NCBI GenBank assembly: GCA_031551725.1
Contig: JAVBNF010000038.1
Coordinates: 1-48,366, forward strand
DNA from: JAVBNF01 sp031551725
GTDB lineage: Bacteria; Bacteroidota; Bacteroidia; Bacteroidales; P3
Reading direction: 5' to 3'
DNA length: 48,366 nt
A program made the position numbers and the translations under genes. Below the pieces are notes generated by a model that saw nothing but the letters and a program-made list of their open reading frames with translations, was not told where the DNA came from and did no database searches. Shown here piece by piece: positions 23,569 through 31,420 of the stretch. How positions within the stretch are numbered: the stretch's first letter is position 1; each line of letters opens with the position of its first letter.

Positions 23569-25137
23569 ATGGCTGGAGGTAAAGAAAGCCCAAGGCAGAA
23601 GATGATCGGGATGATGTACTTAGTACTCACGGCAATGTTGGCATTGAACGTTTCCGTTGAGATTCTTAAGTCTTTCATCATTGTGAACGACAGTGTGGAA
23701 AAAACAGCTGCGAATTTCGCACGTAAAGTGGAATCGCTATACGTGATGTTCGAAAAATCATATACCGCTAATCCGCCGAAAATGGAAGATAGCTGGCAAA
23801 AAGCTCAAAAAGCACGCCAAATGTCGCAAGAATTAAGAGATTTTGTAACCGAATGTAAATACGGGCTAATTGTAGCATCGGAAAAAGTGACTCTTGAAGA
23901 AGCAAAAGTAATGGACCCACGCGCTTTTAAAAGACAAGATAATTACGACGATCCTACCAACTATTTTATTGGTCAGTCAGAAGACGGAAGTGGGGGGAAA
24001 GCACGTGAATTAAGAGAAAAAATCGATGCATATCGCGAAGCAATGTTGGCATTGTTACCGGCAGAAAGCCTGCCGCATGTAAATATCGGATTAGATACTA
24101 AAGGACCTTTCTATGACGCCGCCGGTACCCAGCAATCATGGGAAATCCAGAATTTTTACCATACAATTATTTGTGCAGACGTCGCAATTTTGAACAACTT
24201 GCAATCGGCGATCTTAAATGCTGAATACGACATCGTTTCGGAATTGTACGCCTCCGTGAGTAGCGATGACTTTAAATTTGACAACGTGGTGGCTCGGGTG
24301 GTGCCTAAATCAACTTATGTAATGGTGGGGGACAACTTCGAAGCTGAAATTTTTGTGGCAGCTTTCGATTCCAAATCAAAAATTACGGCTACAATCGGTG
24401 GACAAACAATTGGTGGAGATAGCGGAAAAGTTGTGCTAAAACGCTTGGCTTCTACCGAGGGATCTCAAACATTGACGGGTGTTATCAACGTTCCCGGAGC
24501 TTTCGGAACAAAAACATTTCCGTTTACAACCCAATATTTCGTTGCTCGCCCATCATCTACGGTTTCTGCAGATAAAATGAATGTATTTTATGTAGGTTTG
24601 GATAACCCTGTTTCTATTGCAGCTTCAGGCGTTCGATCCGAAGACATCGAACCGGTTATTTCCAATGGAAATATTACCCGCTCGGGTAAAGCCGGAGCAT
24701 TTACCGTTCGTGTAAATACAATAGGAAAAGCAACAATTACCATTAACGTGCGCTCGGGAAAAGGTGTCCAATCAATGGGATCCTACGAATTCCGCGTGAA
24801 ACGCGTACCCGATCCGGTACCTTTGGTCAATGGTATGTCCGAAGGTGAAAACAAAACCGACCGCAATGTGTTGGCGAATGCCGGTGGTATTGTGGCAAAT
24901 ATGAAAGATTTTGATTTTGATGTTAGGGTTGCTATATCATCTTTTACAATGCAGACCTCTAAAGGTGGAGAATTATCACCGCTATTGAGTTCGTCAGGAA
25001 ATAAATTTACGGATGATATGGTTAGCTTGATTAAAAGCGGAAAAAGAGGTCAAAAAGTGTTTTTTGAAAATATTCAGGCTAAAATGCCCGATGGAACGAC
25101 ACGTACACTGCCTCCCATCGTTATTACCTTAATGTAA
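23569..25137 (+). CDS. gldM: T9SS periplasmic shaft protein GldM/PorM
   Basis: A 522-aa protein with one N-terminal membrane helix (about 12-33, MIGMMYLVLTAMLALNVSVE), a helical periplasmic region (about 35-215) and beta-rich domains (about 220-522), such as VVARVVPKSTYVMVGDNFEA and VFYVGLDNPVSIAASGVRSE. In the known structure GldM is a dimeric shaft spanning the periplasm from the GldL motor to the GldKN ring. The start MAGGKESPRQKM is the family start. It lies 37 bp after gldL. Confidence 0.95.
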   Translation: MAGGKESPRQKMIGMMYLVLTAMLALNVSVEILKSFIIVNDSVEKTAANFARKVESLYVMFEKSYTANPPKMEDSWQKAQKARQMSQELRDFVTECKYGLIVASEKVTLEEAKVMDPRAFKRQDNYDDPTNYFIGQSEDGSGGKARELREKIDAYREAMLALLPAESLPHVNIGLDTKGPFYDAAGTQQSWEIQNFYHTIICADVAILNNLQSAILNAEYDIVSELYASVSSDDFKFDNVVARVVPKSTYVMVGDNFEAEIFVAAFDSKSKITATIGGQTIGGDSGKVVLKRLASTEGSQTLTGVINVPGAFGTKTFPFTTQYFVARPSSTVSADKMNVFYVGLDNPVSIAASGVRSEDIEPVISNGNITRSGKAGAFTVRVNTIGKATITINVRSGKGVQSMGSYEFRVKRVPDPVPLVNGMSEGENKTDRNVLANAGGIVANMKDFDFDVRVAISSFTMQTSKGGELSPLLSSSGNKFTDDMVSLIKSGKRGQKVFFENIQAKMPDGTTRTLPPIVITLM

Positions 25138-25156
25138 ATATAAAGAGTTTAAAGAT

Positions 25157-26011
25157 ATGAAAACAATGAAAAACGTGGTGCTTTTGTTAATGGTATGCTT
25201 TGCATTCGAAAGTTTTGCTCAAGTGGTTGAAAGTACGCCGCCTCGTGATAATTTTTACGAAAAAGAAAATACGCAAGGCCGTAAACCGCGTCCTTTTGTG
25301 TATGTCCGTGAAGCAGATGTATATATGAAACAACGCGTGTGGAGAATGGTTGATTTTCGTGAAAAAATGAATCAATATTTTTACTATCCTATCCAGCCTG
25401 TTCAAGACCGCGTTAGCTTGATGACTATGATTACAGAAGGCATCCAAAATGGAACAATCGTGGCTTATGATGCCTTGACGGACGACTTCCGTAAACCGAT
25501 GACTTACGAAGAATTTACTGCACAAAATACAAAGATTGAGGAAAAAGAAGTTGAAGACCTTGATAATCCGGGACAAATGGTTACCCGTACAGACACATCT
25601 TCTTTTAAAACCGAAAATGTGAAAATGTTGCGCATCAAAGAGGATTGGTTTGTTGACAGACAACGTGGTATACGCGATATCCGCATACTCGGACTTTGCC
25701 CCGTACAACAAGTTTTTGATGATGCAAGCGGCGAATTAAAAGGAACTCAATCCATGTTTTGGTTGTATTATGACAATTGTCGCGATTTATTCGCCTCAAC
25801 AGAGTCTTTCAACCGTCATAACAGTGCTCAACGCTTGTCGTATGATGATGTATTTGCTTGGAAACGCTTTTTTAACAGCTACATTACGAAAAAAGATAAT
25901 CAACAAGACCGTCAAATTAACGAGTATGCTACCGGCACCCAAATTATGTTGGAGGCTGAACGTATGAAAGAAGAACTCTTTAATTTGGAACACGATTTGT
26001 GGGAATATTAA
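25157..26011 (+). CDS. gldN: T9SS ring protein GldN/PorN
   Basis: A 284-aa exported protein with a signal peptide ending SFA-Q (after residue 21). It shows the GldN pattern: VREADVYMKQRVWRMVDFRE (about 49-68), YYPIQPVQDRVSLM, a middle insertion, VDRQRGIRDIRILGLCPVQQ (about 168-187) and FWLYYDNCRDLFASTESFNR (about 198-217). It partners GldK in the periplasmic ring. It is the last gene of porP-gldKLMN and no strong terminator follows before the next promoter. Confidence 0.94.
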   Translation: MKTMKNVVLLLMVCFAFESFAQVVESTPPRDNFYEKENTQGRKPRPFVYVREADVYMKQRVWRMVDFREKMNQYFYYPIQPVQDRVSLMTMITEGIQNGTIVAYDALTDDFRKPMTYEEFTAQNTKIEEKEVEDLDNPGQMVTRTDTSSFKTENVKMLRIKEDWFVDRQRGIRDIRILGLCPVQQVFDDASGELKGTQSMFWLYYDNCRDLFASTESFNRHNSAQRLSYDDVFAWKRFFNSYITKKDNQQDRQINEYATGTQIMLEAERMKEELFNLEHDLWEY

Positions 26012-26033
26012 TCGTATTTCTCTTCTCTTTTTC

Positions 26034-26064
26034 TTTGCCTTCTCAATAAATATCCGTATATTTG
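26034..26064 (+). promoter_or_regulatory. Promoter of the exonuclease gene
   Basis: TTTG (26034-26037), a 19-bp spacer and TATATTTG (26057-26064). The ATG at 26083 is 18 nt downstream. A TTG in frame at 26062 overlaps the box and is not used as the start. Confidence 0.75.
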
Positions 26065-26082
26065 CTCAAAATATACAGAATT

Positions 26083-26895
26083 ATGAGCCTTGAGTTAAAT
26101 TTAGGGAAACCCCTCTGTTTTATCGACTTGGAAACCACCGGAATTAATGTGGGGACCGATCGTATTGTGGAAATCTGCATCCTCAAAATCAAAACGGATC
26201 AAACGCGTGAAATACTTACCAAACGCGTAAATCCCACCATTCACATTCCTAATGAAGCAAGTGCTGTACATGGGATTTTCGATAAAGATGTGGCCAACGA
26301 GCCTACATTTAAAGATATAGCATCAAGCATTGCTGCCTTTTTGGGAAATAGCGATTTGGCAGGTTATAACTCTTCTCGTTTTGATATTCCGCTTTTAGCT
26401 GAAGAATTCTTACGCGTAGGCATCGATTTTGATGTAAAAAATCGTCGTTTAATTGATGTTCAAACCATTTTTCACAAAATGGAAGCTCGCACATTAAGTG
26501 CCGCCATGAAATTTTATTGTGGAAAAACACTCGATAATGCGCATAGCGCGGAAGCAGATACTATTGCAACTTATGAAATCTTAAAGGCGCAACTTGAACG
26601 TTATCAAAATATTGAATATGTTGATAAACAAGGAAATGCTTCAAAGCCTATTCAAAATGATATGAATATGCTTTGCGAATTTTCTACGCAAAATAAAGCC
26701 GCCGATTTATCCGGACACATCATTTTTGACGATAAAGGAAAAGAAATTTTTAGTTTCGGAAAACATAAAGGACGGAATGTTGAAGATGTTTTTAGAGCGG
26801 AACCGTCTTATTATGATTGGATTATGAAATCAGATTTCCCGTTATATACAAAGAAAATACTCACGGGAATCTATTTGCGACAAAAACAATTCTAA
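26083..26895 (+). CDS. DnaQ-like 3'-5' exonuclease with DUF3820-like tail
   Basis: A 270-aa protein. The DEDDh exonuclease domain (about 9-175) has D15 and E17 in FIDLETTG, D101 in SSRFDIP, H154 in NAHSAEAD and D159: the complete DEDDh set. The C-terminal part (about 212-268) contains FSFGKHKGRNVEDVFRAEPS and YYDWIMKSDFP, the DUF3820-like pattern also fused to DNA polymerase III epsilon-type proteins. A proofreading-like or repair nuclease role is likely; the substrate is not known. It has its own promoter and lies between the T9SS operon and the ferritin-like gene. Confidence 0.88.
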   Translation: MSLELNLGKPLCFIDLETTGINVGTDRIVEICILKIKTDQTREILTKRVNPTIHIPNEASAVHGIFDKDVANEPTFKDIASSIAAFLGNSDLAGYNSSRFDIPLLAEEFLRVGIDFDVKNRRLIDVQTIFHKMEARTLSAAMKFYCGKTLDNAHSAEADTIATYEILKAQLERYQNIEYVDKQGNASKPIQNDMNMLCEFSTQNKAADLSGHIIFDDKGKEIFSFGKHKGRNVEDVFRAEPSYYDWIMKSDFPLYTKKILTGIYLRQKQF

Positions 26896-26923
26896 AAAAA
26901 TGAACAAAAACAAAACTTAATTG

Positions 26924-26952
26924 TTGTATATGCATTAAGGTTGTAATTTTTG
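26924..26952 (+). promoter_or_regulatory. Probable promoter of the ferritin-like gene
   Basis: TTG (26924-26926), a 17-bp spacer and TAATTTTTG (26944-26952), which is one T longer than the -7 consensus. It is followed by an A-rich leader to the ATG at 26982. Confidence 0.4.
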
Positions 26953-26981
26953 TAAAAAAAACCAATAAAATCAAAAAAAAT

Positions 26982-27494
26982 ATGGGAAAGAAAGCACTCG
27001 AAATTTTGGATCTGGATGTTCCGAAATTGTTAGAAATGTTAAATGCCGCTTTGTCTGAAGAATGGCTGGCATATTATCAATATTGGATTGGCGCTCGTTT
27101 GATGGAAGGTCCTATGCGTAGTGAGATTGAGCCGGAATTGTTGGTTCATGCCACTCAAGAGTTAAATCATGCAGGGTTGGTTGTTGAACGCATTATCCAA
27201 TTGGGTGGAACGCCTGTTATCGATCCGAAAGATTGGCCGAAATTTGCACGTTGCAAATACGATGCTCCGGCGGATCCTTATGTAGAAGTGATTCTTGATC
27301 AAAATCTTAACGGTGAACGTTGTGCAATCCAACGTTACAAAGAAATTGCCGACTTTACGAATGGTAAAGACCATACTACACACCAAATGGCTGTTTTTAT
27401 TCTTGGCGAAGAGCTTGAGCATGAGAATGATATCGAAGATTGGATCACCGATATCAAACGCATGAAAGATGAGTTGAAGAAAGTACGGATGTAA
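26982..27494 (+). CDS. Ferritin-like DPS-like (DPSL, thioferritin) protein
   Basis: A 170-aa four-helix protein with iron-site residues E26/E27, E60 and H63 (ExxH), E112, and E144 and H147 (ExxH), the full ferritin-like di-iron set. Two cysteines, C91 and C114, lie in the segment between helices, as in the DPS-like branch of ferritins characterised in Bacteroides fragilis and archaea. The role would be iron storage and detoxification of peroxide in the cytoplasm. The length fits DPSL rather than Dps or bacterioferritin; no haem-ligand Met is evident. It is a single-gene unit with its own terminator. The assignment to the DPSL branch is inferred from the length and cysteine placement. Confidence 0.82.
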   Translation: MGKKALEILDLDVPKLLEMLNAALSEEWLAYYQYWIGARLMEGPMRSEIEPELLVHATQELNHAGLVVERIIQLGGTPVIDPKDWPKFARCKYDAPADPYVEVILDQNLNGERCAIQRYKEIADFTNGKDHTTHQMAVFILGEELEHENDIEDWITDIKRMKDELKKVRM

Positions 27495-27513
27495 ACCGTT
27501 CAGTTCAAAAGGG

Positions 27514-27548
27514 AAGGGAGTTTTCAATAAGAAAACTCCCTTTTTTTT
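27514..27548 (+). terminator. Intrinsic terminator before the M6 operon
   Basis: AAGGGAGTTTTC (27514-27525) pairs with GAAAACTCCCTT (27531-27542), with a 5-nt AATAA loop and a T-run to 27548. It insulates the M6 operon from the upstream gene. Confidence 0.93.
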
Positions 27549-27571
27549 CGTAAAAAAAAACAAAAAAAAAC

Positions 27572-27609
27572 TTGTCAGTCTCGAAAAAAATCGTACTTTT
27601 GTATATTTG
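27572..27609 (+). promoter_or_regulatory. Promoter of the five-gene M6 protease operon, with two adjacent -7 boxes
   Basis: TTG (27572-27574), a 19-bp spacer and TACTTTTG (27594-27601) form a full promoter. A second box, TATATTTG (27602-27609), follows without a gap. Two A9 tracts separated by one C (27552-27560 and 27562-27570) lie directly upstream of the TTG. This is the only convincing promoter between the terminator at 27514 and the one at 48164. Confidence 0.78.
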
Positions 27610-27638
27610 GATATATAGCAAATTAATTTAAATATCAT

Positions 27639-30600
27639 ATGAAATCTATTCACTCATTCATTGCTCTTATTGCAGGCATTTTACTGTTGTCGGGAGCAAC
27701 CGCTCAATCCTATGCAGCACCTGCATATTCGCGTCCCGTGCAGTACACGCAGCCGGACGGAAGCCTTTTAACAATTACCTCTTATGGTGATGAGCATTTC
27801 AGCTACAGCACTACAGAAGATGGTTATGTGATTTTTCTTAACGACGACAGATACTATGTGTATGCCGAACGTGATAACAATGGCGATTTGGTGCCGAGTA
27901 AAGTGGTTGCACGAAATACTGCAAAGCGCTCTTCGGCTGAACGTTCATTTTTAAAAGCGTATAAACCTTTTGAATCTTTTAGTGATGTACAGTTAGCCCA
28001 AGTAAAAGGCGGCACACTCGCTCAAGAGGCAGATTTGGCTGACGAACACGGAATTCAAAAATTTCCAACCATTGGTGCACCCAGGGGCTTGGTGATTTTG
28101 GTCAATTTCAGAGATGTGAAGTTTACAATTCCAAATGCTCAAGAAGAATATTCGCGCATGTTGAATGAGGAAGGATATAAAGACAATGGCGCTTTCGGAA
28201 GTGCGCGCGATTATTACAGAATGTCCTCGATGGGGAAATTTTCACCGCAATTTGATGTTTTCGGCCCTTTTGATGTGCCGGAAAACTATGCGTATTACGG
28301 CAAAAACATGAGCTCAACCTCGAAAGATGTAAATGTTCAACAAATGGTATTGTCCGCTTGCGAACAAGCCTACAATCATGGTGTTGATTTTGCTAATTAT
28401 GATTTTGATAATGATGGAGTTATTGATAATGTGTTTTTTTACTACGCCGGCATCAATGAAGCCGAAAATACTTCTCAACCGGATTTGATTTGGCCTCACC
28501 GTTCAAATGTTGGTTATAAAACTTCTTACAACGGGAAATTACTTTATAACTACGCTTGTACTTCCGAATTAACAACGATTACAAACCCCAAAGGCATGTG
28601 CGGTATTGGTACATTCTGTCATGAATTCTCACACGTTTTGGGATTACCCGATTTGTATTGCACGAGAGCTTGTGAATTTACACCTTTTGTTTGGGATCAT
28701 GATATCATGCATGCTGGCTTGTACAATGCTTTGGGGAAATGTCCACCGGTGTATTCTGCTATCGAACGTTTTCATCTTGGCTGGTTAACTCCGACCATTC
28801 TCGAAAAACCAACCGATACAGTAGCACTCAAACCTTTATACACTTCAAATGAGGCTATTATTGTGGCAGAAGCAACTCCAAATTTGAGTTCGATGGATCC
28901 GAATCCGTATCAATTTTATCTTTTTGAGAATAGACAACAAATCGGATTTGATACAACTTTGCCCGGACATGGAATTTTAGTATGGAAAGTGCAATATAGT
29001 CCGCTTGATTGGTCGCAAAATACACTCAATAATGACAGACCTTTTGAATCGTATACACTGTCGATTGTTCCGGCGGATATGGTGCGTATCGATTCTATAG
29101 GCAAGCGATATATATTAGGAACAGCTCAAAGTAACACGTATGCCGACTATTTTCCGGGTACAACCATGAGAACAGAATTTGAACCACTGTTTTTTCCATA
29201 TAGAAAACCCAATGACGCATCCGCTCCAAGGGTAGATACGGTTAGCGTTGGAAAATTGACCGAAATCAGAGAAGACGCTGAAACCGGAATGATATATTTC
29301 AAATTCAATGGCGGACAAAACAGTCCATATATGGTGATACACGACAAAAAAGTGACTGTGGATGCCCCGAATGCTTCTTACTATGATTTGAATATTGATG
29401 CTTCTGCCGGTGTTGAATGGACAATCGCCAGCAGAGCTGAAGTGAAAAGAGATGCTGCTCGTGCCGGAGATACGAATATTCGTAAATCCGGTGATACAAT
29501 TGTTTGTTTTACTTATTCGCCAATGAGCGGAACTGGTGCGGCTAACGTTCGCATTACAGCCTTGCAGGCCGGATCAACAAAGATGAACATAGATACATTA
29601 ATCCTTACAGCGGAAAATTTACCGTCGAAAACCATTTTTGTGCAACAAAATCCGGTATCTATAGATGCTTTAGGTTGGGTGCATAATTTCGATTTATCCG
29701 TAGATACATTGAAAGCTGTGGCTATGAGCACTGTGTTTAGCGGTGGAATGGGGCAGTTGAGCGGTCATAATAGTCAATTTACCTCCGAATATGCCGAACG
29801 GTTCCGTAATCAAAGTCCGAAATTGATCGACTCGGTTGCATTGTATCCATCGTCAGTACAAGCCTTGAACAACTCCTCAAAAATAACGTTGCGCATTTAT
29901 GATGCAAACGGAGAAACTCCGGGGACTGTTTTATTTGAAAAAGATGTTGCCATTAAGAGTTTGTCGGTATCAAATACGACACCTGGAAAAATCGCTTTGG
30001 GAGCAGATGTTGCTGTGGGGGCTGATTTCTTTATTGGGTACCAGGTGTTTTACAATAATTACGTGTATAATACTATTAATCCTCTTTTGCGAGATCTGTT
30101 TAGTTTATATGTCGCTGAATTCAACGGCCGCAGTACGGCTGCTTCGTCGGCATACCTCAAACAAAAGTTTGATACGTGGATGAATTTTACTGAAATTTAT
30201 ACAGCTAAAAACAGTGCGTCTTTAGGAATTGAAGCACATTTGAAATCGGCGGTTCAACCGTATGAAACGACTTTGAGCTTGAAAGGATTGGATGTGTTGA
30301 ATGACACAACAAGTATGTTGTACGCAAGTTTGGATAAAGTGGGTGAAAAACCGGCGGAAATGGGCTTCCAATACAGTTCTGCCATTGATTTTTCAAACTC
30401 TCAAAAACTGATGGTGCCGACTCTTGCTTATCCGGGTACTTATCAAGCGCCGATTATGGGAACAAAAGGTCAAAAAATCTATTACCGTGCATACGCAACA
30501 GCATCTACAACTCAATATTCAAATATAGATTCGCTTGTATTTGGCGAAGCTCACAACGGATTAATCGTTTCTCCCGCAGAATTAAGTATTAGCTCAAGAA

Positions 30601-31394
30601 GCTACGGAATAGCGCCATTGAATATTTATACAAATCAAGCGTGGACCATTTCGACCAATGTTCCTTGGTTGCATTTTGAAACAAATTCCGGAACAGGCAA
30701 TGTCAGTATGAATGTTGCTGTGGCTGAGGAAAATCAGAGTCAAACAAATGAAAGAACAGATACTGTGACTATTACAGCCGGTCCTTTTGTTTACAAACTT
30801 AAAGTAACGCAAGCCGTTCGTCCTGCGTTGGATACCCTTACTGTTGAAACTTTTGATGTAGATGCAAAAAAAGATATTGGCGGAACCAATGCAATATTGA
30901 CAGGGTACATTCCTTCTGACGGCGGTGGTAATATTTTGTCGAGAGGATTTATAATCTCGCCAAAACCTAATTTTGATTCGGCTGTGGTGGATTATCCTTC
31001 TGCAACCAATGAAATTGGAGAGATTCGTCAACAAGTGACAGGATTGCAGCTTTTTACTTACTATTATTTCAAAGCATATGCGAGCAATGAAGCCGGCATG
31101 AAAGAAGGTCCGCGTAGAAACTTTAAAACACTTGAGGTTTCCACAAAACCGGTGAAAGAAACAAAATTAAAAGCATATCCGAATCCCGTGAAATCAGTGT
31201 TGACAATTAACACAAACGGTCAGAATATCGTTAATGTACGTTTGCTTGATATGTCTGGCCGCATGGCTGCATTGGCTTATAGCAAATCGGGCGATTTGGC
31301 GTATGTTGATTGCAAAAACCTTGTTCCAGGCGTGTATGTGCTGCATGTGCAAACATTAAAAGGGATGTTGACAGAACGCATTATTAAACAATAA
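27639..31394 (+). CDS. Secreted M6-family metalloprotease 1, T9SS cargo (short form)
   Basis: A 1251-aa exported protein with a signal peptide (cleavage near 22-26). The N-terminal pro-region (about 30-145) has QPDGSLLTITSYGDEHFSYS and TTEDGYVIF. The M6 catalytic domain (about 146-559) has a calcium-type loop DFDNDG (255-260), zinc site HEFSHVLGLPD (328-338), Met-turn-like DHDIMHAG and ENRQQIGFD (about 430). Then come a BACON-like module (about 563-675), a beta-rich module (about 678-865), an Fn3-like one (about 871-968), BACON (about 975-1058), Fn3-like (about 1060-1165) and a T9SS type-A sorting domain (about 1176-1251, YPNPVKS to IIKQ). It lacks the last two BACON modules of its paralogs, and its beta-rich module begins GWVHNFDL, without the Cys of the others. 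It is the first gene of the array. Confidence 0.92.
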   Translation: MKSIHSFIALIAGILLLSGATAQSYAAPAYSRPVQYTQPDGSLLTITSYGDEHFSYSTTEDGYVIFLNDDRYYVYAERDNNGDLVPSKVVARNTAKRSSAERSFLKAYKPFESFSDVQLAQVKGGTLAQEADLADEHGIQKFPTIGAPRGLVILVNFRDVKFTIPNAQEEYSRMLNEEGYKDNGAFGSARDYYRMSSMGKFSPQFDVFGPFDVPENYAYYGKNMSSTSKDVNVQQMVLSACEQAYNHGVDFANYDFDNDGVIDNVFFYYAGINEAENTSQPDLIWPHRSNVGYKTSYNGKLLYNYACTSELTTITNPKGMCGIGTFCHEFSHVLGLPDLYCTRACEFTPFVWDHDIMHAGLYNALGKCPPVYSAIERFHLGWLTPTILEKPTDTVALKPLYTSNEAIIVAEATPNLSSMDPNPYQFYLFENRQQIGFDTTLPGHGILVWKVQYSPLDWSQNTLNNDRPFESYTLSIVPADMVRIDSIGKRYILGTAQSNTYADYFPGTTMRTEFEPLFFPYRKPNDASAPRVDTVSVGKLTEIREDAETGMIYFKFNGGQNSPYMVIHDKKVTVDAPNASYYDLNIDASAGVEWTIASRAEVKRDAARAGDTNIRKSGDTIVCFTYSPMSGTGAANVRITALQAGSTKMNIDTLILTAENLPSKTIFVQQNPVSIDALGWVHNFDLSVDTLKAVAMSTVFSGGMGQLSGHNSQFTSEYAERFRNQSPKLIDSVALYPSSVQALNNSSKITLRIYDANGETPGTVLFEKDVAIKSLSVSNTTPGKIALGADVAVGADFFIGYQVFYNNYVYNTINPLLRDLFSLYVAEFNGRSTAASSAYLKQKFDTWMNFTEIYTAKNSASLGIEAHLKSAVQPYETTLSLKGLDVLNDTTSMLYASLDKVGEKPAEMGFQYSSAIDFSNSQKLMVPTLAYPGTYQAPIMGTKGQKIYYRAYATASTTQYSNIDSLVFGEAHNGLIVSPAELSISSRSYGIAPLNIYTNQAWTISTNVPWLHFETNSGTGNVSMNVAVAEENQSQTNERTDTVTITAGPFVYKLKVTQAVRPALDTLTVETFDVDAKKDIGGTNAILTGYIPSDGGGNILSRGFIISPKPNFDSAVVDYPSATNEIGEIRQQVTGLQLFTYYYFKAYASNEAGMKEGPRRNFKTLEVSTKPVKETKLKAYPNPVKSVLTINTNGQNIVNVRLLDMSGRMAALAYSKSGDLAYVDCKNLVPGVYVLHVQTLKGMLTERIIKQ

Positions 31395-31420
31395 TTTTTA
31401 CATAGCAAATTTATAAAACA

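Noticed and set aside
31395..31420. Separate promoters in front of each M6 gene
   Set aside because: The four gaps are 19-33 bp and show no TTG plus TAnnTTTG pair with proper spacing; internal promoters inside coding regions cannot be excluded by eye.
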